From Candidatus Fredericiella danica (GTDB lineage Bacteria; Chloroflexota; Anaerolineae; Caldilineales; Caldilineaceae): a stretch of 64,000 nt of DNA. Made by a program: the position numbers and the translations under genes. How positions within the stretch are numbered: the stretch's first letter is position 1; the number at the start of each line of letters is the position of its first letter. Of the stretch, positions 9,545-17,795 are shown piece after piece. The notes under the pieces were generated by a model. It was not told the DNA's origin. It saw only the letters and a list, made by a program, of their open reading frames with translations, and did not search any database. The stretch spans positions 62,001 through 126,000 of the forward strand of contig JADJPH010000011.1 of assembly GCA_016713335.1 (NCBI GenBank), given 5' to 3'.

Positions 9545-10609
9545 CTACTGCAGACCGAACTTGAAGATGGTGGTCGTGTCGTAGGCCTGACCGGGCCGAA
9601 GCACCGTGGACGGGAAATCGGGCCGGTTGGGCGAGTCAGGGAAGTGCTGGGTCTCAAGCGCAATGCCGTCACCTTGACGGTAGGAACGGCCACTGGCGCC
9701 ATAGATTGAACCGTCTAGGAAGTTGCCGGTGTAGACCTGGATGCCAGGCTCCGTGGTCAGGATGTCGACCATGCGACCGCTGGCTGGGTCGGCCAACGTA
9801 GCTGCCAGGATGAGGGTATTGTCCTCGAGGGAGGGCCGATTCAACACAAAGTTGTGGTCGATGCCCTTGCCGTTGGCGATCTGAGTGTCTTTGGCGCGAA
9901 TGCTATCGGCAATCGCGCGCGGGGTGCGGAAGTCAAAGGGAGTGCCGGCCACGGTGGCCAGTTTGCCACTGGGGATGGCAGTTCTGTCGACAGGGGTGAA
10001 GCGGTCGGCATTCACGCGCAACACGTGATTGTAGATCGAACCTTCGCCTTCGCCGGCCAGATTCCAAAGTGTATGGTTCGTGAGGTTGACGATAGTGGGC
10101 GCGTCGGTGGTGGCGCGATAGTGGATGCGCAGTGCGCCCTCATCATCGAGCAGATAAGTTACAAAGGTATCGAGGGCGCCGGGGTATCCTTCGTCGCGAT
10201 CAGGACTGCAGTAGTGTAGCTCAATGCCGGAGCCCCCTGGACCGGCAATTTCCTTCGTCACTGCCCACACTATGCGGTCAAAACCTACGCGGCCGCCGTG
10301 GAGCGCATGGGGACCATTGTTGGCGGCCAGTCCGTAGGTCACCCCATCGAGTGTGAAGCGCCCCTTGGCGATGCGGTTGGCGAAGCGACCGGTGATGCAG
10401 CCCAGGTAGGGGCTCCTGGTCACATAGTCCTTAAGGTTCGAAAAGCCAAGCACGACGTTCGCCATGCGGTGCCGGCGGTCCGCCGTCTTGATCGACGTGA
10501 TCGTGCCACCGTATGTGACAATCTTGACCTCGATCCCTTGCGCGTTGGTGAGCGTGTACTGCATGACCTCGGCGCCGTCGGCCATCTTGCCGTATAACTG
10601 CCTGTCCAT
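9545..10609 (-). CDS. galM: Aldose 1-epimerase (mutarotase)
   Basis: Interconverts the alpha and beta anomers of hexoses such as galactose and glucose in the cytoplasm. The chain of 354 residues covers the whole galactose-mutarotase fold. The catalytic His lies in VNLTNHTLWNL and the catalytic Glu in ALETQHFPDSPN; NNGPHALHGG and GRFANRIAKGRF are further family motifs. The ATG at 10609 was chosen because GGAGG stands four bases before it; an upstream in-frame ATG at 10651 has no such site. It is a stand-alone gene with no other galactose gene nearby. Confidence 0.93.
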   Translation of the reverse strand: MDRQLYGKMADGAEVMQYTLTNAQGIEVKIVTYGGTITSIKTADRRHRMANVVLGFSNLKDYVTRSPYLGCITGRFANRIAKGRFTLDGVTYGLAANNGPHALHGGRVGFDRIVWAVTKEIAGPGGSGIELHYCSPDRDEGYPGALDTFVTYLLDDEGALRIHYRATTDAPTIVNLTNHTLWNLAGEGEGSIYNHVLRVNADRFTPVDRTAIPSGKLATVAGTPFDFRTPRAIADSIRAKDTQIANGKGIDHNFVLNRPSLEDNTLILAATLADPASGRMVDILTTEPGIQVYTGNFLDGSIYGASGRSYRQGDGIALETQHFPDSPNRPDFPSTVLRPGQAYDTTTIFKFGLQ

Positions 10610-10808
10610 CCTGCCTCCTACAATCGGTATGTGCCCGTCAATGTTATTCACGAAAAATGTCAGGTGCGATACTCAATATTGTCGCGCCAATGATGGAAAA
10701 CAGCAGAACGCACCCCACGATCACCTTGGGCATTGAATGCGAGACGCCGGCTGTTGCCTCTTCACTGACAATTGACCATGGTCTTTCCCGTTTCCCTACC
10801 CCAATCAC

Positions 10809-10844
10809 CAATAAAAAACAGGAACCAGCCTCGCGGCCGGTCCC
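10809..10844 (-). terminator. Rho-independent terminator of the cold-shock gene
   Basis: On the minus strand a 10-base-pair stem (gggaccggcc, loop gcga, ggctggttcc) is followed by TGTTTTTTATT. It lies about 40 bases after the stop of the cold-shock gene. Confidence 0.85.
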
Positions 10845-10885
10845 TGTCTCCTCATGCACTTTCGTGCGTATTGCCCGTGCGGTGT

Positions 10886-11098
10886 TTAGACGCGGCGGAC
10901 GTTGGCAGCGGAAGGACCCTTCGGACCCTTCTCGATCGAGAATTCGACCTTGTCGCCTTCGCTCAGGCTGCGGAAGCCTTCAGCCACGATGGCAGACTGG
11001 TGGACGAACACGTCCTTGCCACCTTCGACGGCCAGGAAACCAAAACCCTTAGCATCGTTGAACCACTTGACGGTGCCGGTGACACGTTGCTCACTCAT
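10886..11098 (-). CDS. cspA: Cold-shock protein, CspA family
   Basis: A 70-residue single cold-shock domain that binds single-stranded RNA and DNA and melts RNA secondary structure. Both nucleic-acid motifs are visible: RNP1 as KGFGFL and RNP2 as DVFVHQ, and the start TGTVKWFNDAKGFGF is typical. GGAG is placed nine bases before the ATG. The gene has its own terminator and a leader of about 150 bases that contains a terminator-like hairpin (separate entry). Csp leaders of this length are known to regulate several family members. Confidence 0.95.
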   Translation of the reverse strand: MSEQRVTGTVKWFNDAKGFGFLAVEGGKDVFVHQSAIVAEGFRSLSEGDKVEFSIEKGPKGPSAANVRRV

Positions 11099-11174
11099 GT
11101 TGGAATACTCCTCAGTTTTCTAGTACTAACCTTGTTAACTCGCTACAAAACGTCGTCGTTCCCAACAGCCCTGC

Positions 11175-11212
11175 AAAAAAACGCCACCCTGACTTGGAAG
11201 TCTGGACGGCGT
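11175..11212 (-). terminator. Terminator or leader attenuator upstream of cspA
   Basis: On the minus strand, acgcc-cc-gactt pairs with aagtc-gg-ggcgt (two small internal mismatches) and is followed by seven Ts. It could end the moeA transcript, whose stop is at 11345. A sigma70-like promoter lies between the two, however, so transcripts starting there would meet this hairpin inside the cspA leader, as in attenuation. Confidence 0.75.
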
Positions 11213-11253
11213 CTTTACGTGCTCGATCAGAACTTACAACATCTTGCAAAATT

Positions 11254-11282
11254 ACAATACGATAGATTGTCCAGTGTGTCAA
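11254..11282 (-). promoter_or_regulatory. Predicted sigma70-type promoter for cspA
   Basis: On the minus strand TTGACA at 11282-11277 and TATTGT at 11259-11254 are spaced by 17 bases. Initiation near 11247 would give a leader of about 150 bases. The -35 box is a perfect consensus and the -10 box matches at four of six positions. Confidence 0.5.
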
Positions 11283-11344
11283 GTGCCTGACGATGGTATT
11301 TCGCAATTTACTCAGTGCATCGCCGCACAATCACCGGTCTCACG

Positions 11345-12859
11345 TCAGATTTCGGCCAGCACTTCACCCATTTGCGCCGTGCCATAGCCGCCAAGCGCCG
11401 CCACCGAGGCGGCAAATCCGGAATCGCGCTCCCGGATCAATGCCAACAACGGCGCCAGCAGTGCCGACGTGTAGTATTCCACCGGAATCACCAGGTCATA
11501 GCGCTCATCGAACATCGGGACAAAGTCAAGTCCCAACGCCCTGGCGGCCGCCAGAATACCAAGGCCAGTGTCAGCCGCGCCGCTCTTCACGGCTGCCGCC
11601 ACTGCAAGATGGGTGAACTCCTGCCGTTCATACCCCTGAATCTTGCGTGGGTCGAGGCTGCGGCGTTTGAGCTCATAATCAAGTAGCACGCGTGTGCCCG
11701 CACCGCGCTGCCGATTCACAAAGATCACGTCCTCACGCAGCAGGTCTTCCAGCGCGTGCAGCCCCTTTGGATTGCCCCTGGTCACCATCAGTCCCTGTGT
11801 GCGATTTACAAATCCCAGCAGCACCACGTGAATCCCATGCTCGGTCAGCATGTTGCGAATTGCGCCAACGTTGTAATCGCCAGTCCCTTCATCCAACAGA
11901 TGCGACCCTGCCAGGTGCGCCTCGTTGCGTTGCAACGCCAACAGCCCGCTCACGCTACCCACGTGCGCCGAAGCGAGGCGTAGCGCCGGATGCTTGCGCT
12001 GGAGTTGGTCGGCCAGCAGATCCAGCGTCATGTCGTGGGACCCGATCGCCACAATTGTGTTGTCGATTGTGTGCGGGGAGCGCAACAGTTCCACGCGCAC
12101 GGACTCGCCCGCATGGTGCCCTTCCGAGAAGCGGGGGATCGTCACGATCCCGTCCGCCTTCACCAACGACATGATCACACCGGAGCCGGTCGAAAGTGGT
12201 GTCGCCACCACGCGATTGCCTACCCGTCCCAACGAGACGCGCAGGAACTCATCTTCGCCCATCGGCGAGAGCACCTTGCGCGTCAGAGTTGCCTCAATCG
12301 TAGGCCGCTCAGGCGGCAGTTGTCCCTGCCAGCGATACAGCAGCGGCCGGACAATCAGGTCAAAGGTCATTGCCGCTGACACCGGAAATCCAGGGATGCC
12401 GGCAATGGCCTTGCCGTTGGCAATGCCCAGGATCACCGGGTGGCCTGGGCGGATGGCGATGCCGTGCACGCAAAGTTGGCCCAACTCCGCCACGATCGAG
12501 GCGGTGAAATCCTCTGAACCCGCCGATGAACCGGCGTTCACCACGACGATGTCATGTGCTGACAGCGCCCGTTCGACGGTTGCCTTGATGGCGTCGCGCA
12601 CGTCAAATTCGATCGGCAGCCGCGTCACCACCGCGCCCGCCTCTTCGGCCATCGCGCCCAGCACGAGCGAGTTGTACTCGACGATGTCGCCCGGCTTGAG
12701 TTCGCTGCCCGGCGCCACGAGTTCGGTGCCGGTCGGGAGTATCGCCACCCGTGGCCGGCGATAGACCGTCACCGCCGTGTGGCCACATCCGGCGATGGCC
12801 CCGAGATCCTGCGGGCGGAGCCGATGGTTGGCAGGCAACACCAGTTCCGTCGCCACCAT
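11345..12859 (-). CDS. MoeA fused to binding-protein (PBP) domain, 3' fragment
   Basis: The larger piece of a two-domain protein. Residues 1-270 complete a MoeA molybdenum insertase, with the MoCF-binding segments VVNAGSSAGSEDF, GIAIRPGHPVILG and AGIPGFPVSAAMTF. From about residue 275 a periplasmic-binding-protein fold follows (TIVAIGSHDMTLDLLADQL, then RQRGAGTRVLLDYEL and SGAADTGLGI), resembling the molybdate-binding-like domain that some MoeA proteins carry. It has no signal peptide, so the domain probably acts as a cytoplasmic sensor. One extra G in the run near 12862 joins it to the 5' piece and restores RPMGEDM. Confidence 0.85.
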   Translation of the reverse strand: MVATELVLPANHRLRPQDLGAIAGCGHTAVTVYRRPRVAILPTGTELVAPGSELKPGDIVEYNSLVLGAMAEEAGAVVTRLPIEFDVRDAIKATVERALSAHDIVVVNAGSSAGSEDFTASIVAELGQLCVHGIAIRPGHPVILGIANGKAIAGIPGFPVSAAMTFDLIVRPLLYRWQGQLPPERPTIEATLTRKVLSPMGEDEFLRVSLGRVGNRVVATPLSTGSGVIMSLVKADGIVTIPRFSEGHHAGESVRVELLRSPHTIDNTIVAIGSHDMTLDLLADQLQRKHPALRLASAHVGSVSGLLALQRNEAHLAGSHLLDEGTGDYNVGAIRNMLTEHGIHVVLLGFVNRTQGLMVTRGNPKGLHALEDLLREDVIFVNRQRGAGTRVLLDYELKRRSLDPRKIQGYERQEFTHLAVAAAVKSGAADTGLGILAAARALGLDFVPMFDERYDLVIPVEYYTSALLAPLLALIRERDSGFAASVAALGGYGTAQMGEVLAEI

Positions 12860-12861
12860 GT

Positions 12862-13296
12862 CTTCCCCATGGGGCGCACATAGCGCCAGGGGGGCGTAGC
12901 GGCAAGGATCTCGATAGCCGCGCCATCGGCCTGTTCGACGATCTGCGTATCCTCGATCTTGATAACGGCGTTGGTATTGGGCGGCAGCGGATCACCCGTG
13001 TCGAGCGGAAATGCCTGGACGCCGAGTTTCAGCAGCCGCGGCATCGTCTCGGTGGCGCCGCGCGTCTCCTCGGCGCGCACGGCAAACCCATCCATCGCCG
13101 ACGCATGGTAGTGCGGCGACGAAATGATGGCCCACACCGGGGCCGCGGTGACGCGGCCCAGTGCCTGCTCCAGCGGAATCGTTTCGGCGGGGAGCGGCGC
13201 CAGCGCACTCTGCTCGTCCAGCGCGGCATGCCAACTTGCGAGCGCCTCACTCAGTGCCACATCATGGAGATAAATATTTCGAGACTCAATATTCAT
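12862..13296 (-). CDS. MoeA fused to binding-protein domain, 5' fragment
   Basis: N-terminal MoeA segment of about 145 codons with LPLEQALGRV-like sequence, SAMDGFAVR (the conserved MDGYA motif with Phe for Tyr) and DTGDPLPPNTNAVIKIEDT (the GxxxP/DAVV motif). It reads correctly to VRPMG, then loses frame in a G4 run; the wrong frame stays open to 12769. With the downstream piece the product would be about 650 residues. It follows a second moeA in the same direction. Confidence 0.83.
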
Positions 13297-13299
13297 AAT

Positions 13300-13563
13300 T
13301 CACGCATCGCTCCACTCTTCGATAGAGGGCGAATTCGGATCCTCATAGAATACGATCTTTCCGCGCCATTCTTTGAATACCTGCTCGACCGGACGCTTTG
13401 CGTCAGAGATGAGCATTGGGGGCATCGGTGATAATGACCTCTGACCCTTGGCGAACCAAACTGGAGGGCACCCCTTAAATTTGCTTCGCGCCCTGGTTCA
13501 AGTTCGCCAGGGTGAACCGGAGGGCTTCGTGCCGTGGTCGAACTCCTCTTTGAAACGCTGCAC
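13300..13563 (-). pseudogene. Possible small gene with frameshifts, unknown function
   Basis: Between the two moeA genes, short protein-like stretches appear in successive frames on the minus strand: VQRFKEEFDH, then EALRFTLANLNQGAK, then SSLVRQGSEVIITDAPNAHL, and finally SDAKRPVEQVFKEWRGKIVF ending in a stop at 13300. If joined they would make about 85 residues. I recognise no family. This may be a real small gene damaged by two or three indels, or coincidence. Confidence 0.3.
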
Positions 13564-13579
13564 ATATGTCTCACCCAGA

Positions 13580-14809
13580 CTAATACAACACTACCTCCAC
13601 CCACTCTCCCGCCCTGACACCGTTCGAATCGAGCGCGATCTTGACCGTGCCCTCGGCATTCACCAGGGTGTAGATTAGATTGGACTTTCCAAAGACGGGA
13701 ACGGCCCAAACCTCGCCGTCGCGCGTTTCCAACCGCACCTGGACAAAATCTTCGCGTCCGGTGTCGGAGGCGATATTCCGCGCCAGGCGCGCCCGCACCC
13801 GGGTCTGCCGTCGCGACGCCGCCCCCAGCAAGAGGCTAATCGTGGGTGTGATGAAGAGTTCAAAAATGACCATCGCGGAGACAGGGTTGCCCGGCAACCC
13901 AAAGACCGGTTTGCCGCCGGCCACGGCCAGAATCGTCGGCTTGCCCGGCTTGACGCTGACGCCGTGCACCAGCACGCCAGGCGCGCCCAACCCGGCGATC
14001 ACATCCGCGGTCATGTCACGATAGCTGACCGAGCTGCCCGCAGAGAAGACGACAATGTCGCACTCGGCATGGGCGCGCTTTGCCGTCGCTTCCAACGCTG
14101 CGCGGTCGTCGGGAATGATCCCATAAGAAATCGCCTCACCCCCCGCCTGCCTTGCCAGCGCGCCGAGCGTCGCCGTGTTGATGTCCCGCACCTGCCCCGG
14201 TCCCACCGGCTGGTCCGGCGCCACGACCTCATCGCCCGTCGAGACAATGCCTACGCGCGGCGGCGCCGCCACCGCAATCTCGGTGATGCCAAGCGCCAGC
14301 AGGCCACCCAGATCCTGGGGGCGCAGCCGTCTTCCCGGTTCAAGGACTGCGGCGCCCTTGCGGATATCTTCGCCAACCAGAATGACGCTCTGGCCCTCGG
14401 AGACCGGCTGCATGACCTCGATTGCATCCGCGCCGGCCTGCTGCGTGTTTTCAACCATCACCACTGCGTCGGCGCCCGGCGGGATCATGCCGCCGGTATG
14501 CACCAGCACCGCCTCGCCCACCCCCACAGACATGGTTGCCGCCTGCCCCATCGACACTTCACCGATGACCGTTAGAAATGCCGGCAACCCAGGCGACGCA
14601 CCATAGGTGTCGGCGGCGACAACGGCGTAGCCGTCCACGGTCGACCTTGGAAATTCGGGCAGATCCTGCGGCGACATCAAGCGTTCGGCCAAGACGCGAT
14701 CCAGCGCATCCACCGTTGCAATGCGCTCGATCTTGACCTGTGGTGTAAACGCGCGCGCAAACATGGCCCACGCATCGGGCGGCGTCTGCACAGTAAAAAG
14801 TTCAGGCAT
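13580..14809 (-). CDS. moeA: Molybdopterin molybdotransferase MoeA
   Basis: Inserts molybdate into adenylated molybdopterin to finish the molybdenum cofactor. The 409-residue chain has every MoeA landmark: RSTVDGYAV, GGMIPPGADAVVMVENT, VGEDIRKGA, RVGIVSTGDEV, FSAGSSVSYRDMT, HGVSVKPGKPTILA and FGLPGNPVSAMVIF. GGAG lies eight bases before the ATG. It is intact, unlike its downstream paralogue, with the same orientation and about 280 bases between them. Paired moeA genes are known where one serves another metal or enzyme class such as tungsten; nothing here tells which does what. Confidence 0.93.
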   Translation of the reverse strand: MPELFTVQTPPDAWAMFARAFTPQVKIERIATVDALDRVLAERLMSPQDLPEFPRSTVDGYAVVAADTYGASPGLPAFLTVIGEVSMGQAATMSVGVGEAVLVHTGGMIPPGADAVVMVENTQQAGADAIEVMQPVSEGQSVILVGEDIRKGAAVLEPGRRLRPQDLGGLLALGITEIAVAAPPRVGIVSTGDEVVAPDQPVGPGQVRDINTATLGALARQAGGEAISYGIIPDDRAALEATAKRAHAECDIVVFSAGSSVSYRDMTADVIAGLGAPGVLVHGVSVKPGKPTILAVAGGKPVFGLPGNPVSAMVIFELFITPTISLLLGAASRRQTRVRARLARNIASDTGREDFVQVRLETRDGEVWAVPVFGKSNLIYTLVNAEGTVKIALDSNGVRAGEWVEVVLY

Positions 14810-14906
14810 TCAGGCTCCTATCGGCGTATCCCGTGTATCGTTATAGGATCTTGATCGTATATGCATCGCATGAACAAGATAGGCTCTTTCGAGCGATCCC
14901 ACCCCC

Positions 14907-14934
14907 TCGGACACGGCAATGCCGATGTCCCTAC
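14907..14934. repeat. REP-like palindrome, degenerate copy
   Basis: Relative of the palindrome at 7706-7730: ggacacggcaatgccgatgtcc followed by ctac, with one inserted base in the right arm. It is intergenic, between divergent moeA and the nucleoside operon. Confidence 0.5.
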
Positions 14935-14988
14935 GGTTTGTTGTGGAACCCCGAATTTTTGAATCGCACCCATTATATCTTCTACGCA

Positions 14989-15026
14989 TTGACAATTGAC
15001 TATTGACCATTGACAATTGACAATTT
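14989..15026. repeat. Tandem ttgacaattgac-type repeat
   Basis: About five overlapping units of ttgac(a/t)at in the leader of the BMP lipoprotein gene. Each unit resembles a -35 box, but no well-spaced -10 box follows. Confidence 0.6.
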
Positions 15027-15094
15027 TCCTTCCCATCCAATTCCCTGTATCATCCACCCCTGATCCATTTCTGCATCAACCAGAGGAGGCAACC

Positions 15095-16204
15095 ATGTCG
15101 CGTAGACTGATCGCACCACTTATCCTGATAATCCTGACCCTACAACTCGTCGCCGGCTGTGCGGCCCCAGCCGCAACCCCGGCTGCATCCGCCCCTGCAA
15201 CCGACGCCGGCGCGGCCCCCGCCGCCGCCACGCCCCTAAAAGTATTGAACTTCGTCAACGGCTCGCTCGGCGACAAATCCTTCTTTGATTCCGCGCAGCG
15301 CGGCATCGAGATGGCCAGGCAAGAGCTTGGGATCGACGCACAGACGATCGAAGTCGCCTATGACTCCACCCAATATGAACCGGCGCTCGTTGACGCGCTG
15401 GCCAACAATGACTTTGATGTCGTGGTGCTCGGCACAAGCGACATGGTTCCTTATGTCGAAAAACTGGCTCCAGAGTACCCGGACGTCAAATTCGTCTTCT
15501 ACGACGATGTCGTCAATCCGGCCAATTGCAGCAACCAGTGCGCCAACGTCTATTCGATGACGTACAAGCAAAACGAAGGCTCATACCTTGCCGGTGTCTA
15601 TGCGGCGGCGATGACCACCCAGGCGCTTGACGGCATGAATCCGGAAGCCGTGATCGGCTCGGTCGGTGGTCAGGAAATTCCGATCATCCTCGACTTCATG
15701 CTTGGTTACGAGCAAGGCGCCAGGGACACGAACCCGGACATCCAGGCCATCCGCCAATTTGCCAATAGTTGGGACGACCCGGCCAAAGGTAAGGAACTGG
15801 CCAAGGCACAGTACAGCCAGGGTGCGGACATCGTCTTCCAGATTGCCGGCGGCACCGGTCAAGGCGTCTTTGAAGCGGCCGTGGAAGATGGCAAATTTGC
15901 CATCGGCGTTGACTCCGATCAGGCGTTAGCGGTCAAGGATGCCGACCCGAAGCAGGCCGAACGCATCCTAACCTCCATGTTGAAGAACGTGGACAAGTCC
16001 GTGCTGCGCGCGCTCAAGATGACCCAGGACGGCACGCTGCCCTACGGCACGGCCGAAGCCCTTGGCATCGCGGAAGACGGCGTTGGCCTGGCCCGCAACG
16101 AGATCTACGACGCCGCCACGCCGGACGAAGTCAAAGCACAGGTTGACGCCGCCGAGCAGAAGATCATCGCCGGTGAAATCACGGTGCAGACCGCGTTCCA
16201 GTAG
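15095..16204 (+). CDS. BMP-family substrate-binding lipoprotein (nucleoside ABC transporter)
   Basis: Extracellular lipid-anchored binding protein of the basic-membrane-protein (BMP/PnrA) family, which in studied members binds nucleosides. A signal peptide ends in the lipobox LVAGC near residue 20, followed by an Ala/Pro-rich linker. The mature domain begins LKVLNFVNGSLGDKSFFDSA, the family's opening strand, and runs to a full-length end. GAGGAGG stands six bases before the ATG at 15095. It is first in an operon with ATPase, two permeases, nucleoside hydrolase and PfkB kinase, which supports nucleosides as ligand. A hairpin follows the stop and may favour higher expression of this gene. Confidence 0.9.
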   Translation: MSRRLIAPLILIILTLQLVAGCAAPAATPAASAPATDAGAAPAAATPLKVLNFVNGSLGDKSFFDSAQRGIEMARQELGIDAQTIEVAYDSTQYEPALVDALANNDFDVVVLGTSDMVPYVEKLAPEYPDVKFVFYDDVVNPANCSNQCANVYSMTYKQNEGSYLAGVYAAAMTTQALDGMNPEAVIGSVGGQEIPIILDFMLGYEQGARDTNPDIQAIRQFANSWDDPAKGKELAKAQYSQGADIVFQIAGGTGQGVFEAAVEDGKFAIGVDSDQALAVKDADPKQAERILTSMLKNVDKSVLRALKMTQDGTLPYGTAEALGIAEDGVGLARNEIYDAATPDEVKAQVDAAEQKIIAGEITVQTAFQ

Positions 16205-16212
16205 GCTGTCAA

Positions 16213-16241
16213 GCAGCCGGAGCTTGAAAACCTCCGGCTGC
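16213..16241 (+). terminator. Intercistronic stem-loop after the binding-protein gene
   Basis: A 10-base-pair perfect stem (gcagccggag / ctccggctgc) with a nine-base loop, followed by cttctt. It is probably an mRNA-stabilising or partly terminating hairpin between the binding-protein and ATPase genes. Confidence 0.6.
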
Positions 16242-16259
16242 CTTCTTCGGTAAGCTGGC

Positions 16260-17042
16260 ATGTCCGAACTACTTGAAATGCGCGGGATCCTCAAACGCTA
16301 TCCAAACGGCGTGGTCGCCAACGACCACGTCGATTTTGATCTGCGCAAAGGCGAGATCCACGCACTGGTAGGCGAAAACGGCGCGGGCAAGAGTACGTTG
16401 ATGAAGATCCTCTACGGGCTCGAACAGCCCACCGGCGGTGAAATCTGGCTCAACGGCCAGCGCGTTTCGATCCCCAGCACGCACAAGGCGATCGAGTTGG
16501 GGATCGGCATGGTCCACCAGAACTTCATGCTGATTCCGTCGTTCACCGTGGCCCAGAACGTCGTGCTCGGCAGCGAACCGCGCCGCGGCCAATGGGTGGA
16601 CAACGCCGCCGCGGTCCGCATCACCGAGCAGTTGGCCGCCGACTACGGTCTCGACGTTGATCCCGAGGCGCCTGTCGAGGCCACCCCGGTCGGGATGCGA
16701 CAGCGCGTCGAAATTCTCAAGACGCTCTATCGCGGGGCAGATATCCTGATCCTCGACGAACCCACCGCCGTGCTCACTCCCCAGGAGACCGACGACCTCT
16801 TCCGGGCGGTGCAAGGTCTCGTCGACCAGGGCAAGTCGGTCGTCTTTATCACGCACAAACTGGTCGAGGTCAAGGAGATTTCGGATCGCGTCACCGTCAT
16901 GCGCCGCGGCAAGGTGACCGGTTGCGTCGACACGTCCACCGTCACGGAAGACGAGATCGCACGGATGATGGTGGGGCGAATTGCTGCCATCGGTCAATCG
17001 CACGCCGCGCCCTCGTGGCGAACGTGTCGTACAGATTCATAA
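16260..17042 (+). CDS. Nucleoside/simple-sugar ABC transporter ATPase, N-terminal fragment
   Basis: First nucleotide-binding domain of a double-domain importer ATPase (RbsA/NupO type). Walker A is GENGAGKST, the Q-loop region is GMVHQNFMLIP, and Walker B is ILILDEPTAVLTP. The signature position reads VGMRQRVEIL in place of LSGGQ, as is normal in the BMP-linked ATPases. The frame is lost after MMVGR (about 16980); a third frame (PSVNRTPRP to LTGVNLDLFA) bridges to the second domain. It is 55 bases after the binding-protein gene. Confidence 0.87.
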   Translation: MSELLEMRGILKRYPNGVVANDHVDFDLRKGEIHALVGENGAGKSTLMKILYGLEQPTGGEIWLNGQRVSIPSTHKAIELGIGMVHQNFMLIPSFTVAQNVVLGSEPRRGQWVDNAAAVRITEQLAADYGLDVDPEAPVEATPVGMRQRVEILKTLYRGADILILDEPTAVLTPQETDDLFRAVQGLVDQGKSVVFITHKLVEVKEISDRVTVMRRGKVTGCVDTSTVTEDEIARMMVGRIAAIGQSHAAPSWRTCRTDS

Positions 17043-17048
17043 TCTTGG

Positions 17049-17795
17049 GTGTGTCTCGGAAGCAGGGCGACCGCTCCTGACCGGGGTCAACCTGGACCTC
17101 TTTGCGGCGAAATACTCGGCATCGCCGGCGTCGAGGGCAACGGCCAGACCGAATTGGCGGAGATTCTGGGCGGTCTGCGCCAACCGGCGACGGGCGAAAT
17201 CCTGATTCGTGGGGCGCCGATCACCGACAAAGACGCGCGCGTCATGCGCCAGGCCGGTGTGGCCCACATTCCTGAAGATCGCCTACTTAACGGGGTAGCG
17301 CCTGATGTCAGCATCGCCGACAACCTCGTAGCGGATCGCTATGCACGGCCCCCGTACACGCGCCACGGGATGCTCTCCCCAGGCGCCATTCGCGAGCAGG
17401 CGCAGAGGCTCATGGCGCAATTTGATATTCGCGCCGCCGGTGTCGATGCACCAATGAACTCACTCTCCGGCGGCAATATGCAGAAGGTGATTGTCGCCCG
17501 CGAGATTTCAGCGGACCCGGTGCTGCTCGTTGCCGCACAGCCGACGCGCGGCATCGACATCGGCGCCAGTGAGTTTGTTCGGCAGCAACTGGTCGACCAA
17601 CGCAATCACGGCGAAGCCGTGCTGTTGATCTCCGCCGACCTGGCCGAGGTGATGAGCCTCTCCGACCGCATCGCCGTGATGCATAAGGGCAAAATCGTCG
17701 CCGTCTTTGCCAATCGGCCCGACCTGACCGAACATGAACTGGGCCTCTATATGTTAGGGGTCAAAACACAGTCCGTGGAAGAGATGGCAGCCTGA
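17049..17795 (+). CDS. Nucleoside/simple-sugar ABC transporter ATPase, C-terminal fragment
   Basis: Second ATPase domain of the same protein, in frame from about 17107: EILGIAGVEGNGQTELAEIL (degenerate Walker A), the signature LSGGNMQKVIVAREI, and QPTRGIDIGA at Walker B, where the usual catalytic Glu region is altered as in this family. Adding one G at gcggcg (about 17105) restores FAGEILGIAG. The stop TGA overlaps the ATG of the first permease, so the two are translationally coupled. Confidence 0.87.
   Translation: MCLGSRATAPDRGQPGPLCGEILGIAGVEGNGQTELAEILGGLRQPATGEILIRGAPITDKDARVMRQAGVAHIPEDRLLNGVAPDVSIADNLVADRYARPPYTRHGMLSPGAIREQAQRLMAQFDIRAAGVDAPMNSLSGGNMQKVIVAREISADPVLLVAAQPTRGIDIGASEFVRQQLVDQRNHGEAVLLISADLAEVMSLSDRIAVMHKGKIVAVFANRPDLTEHELGLYMLGVKTQSVEEMAA

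Noticed and set aside
13490..13510. tRNA-like T-loop string (ggttcaagttc)
   Set aside because: No acceptor stem, D-loop or anticodon arm can be built around it. No tRNA or rRNA gene was recognised anywhere in the window.
14989..15026. ttgaca array as multiple promoters for the nucleoside operon
   Set aside because: The boxes resemble -35 elements, but no -10 box is found at 16-18 bases; the array matches a tandem repeat better.
16980..17110. Programmed ribosomal frameshift in the nucleoside ATPase
   Set aside because: Two shifts lie close together without a slippery heptamer and downstream pseudoknot. The single-base repair of a G run fits a sequence error better.
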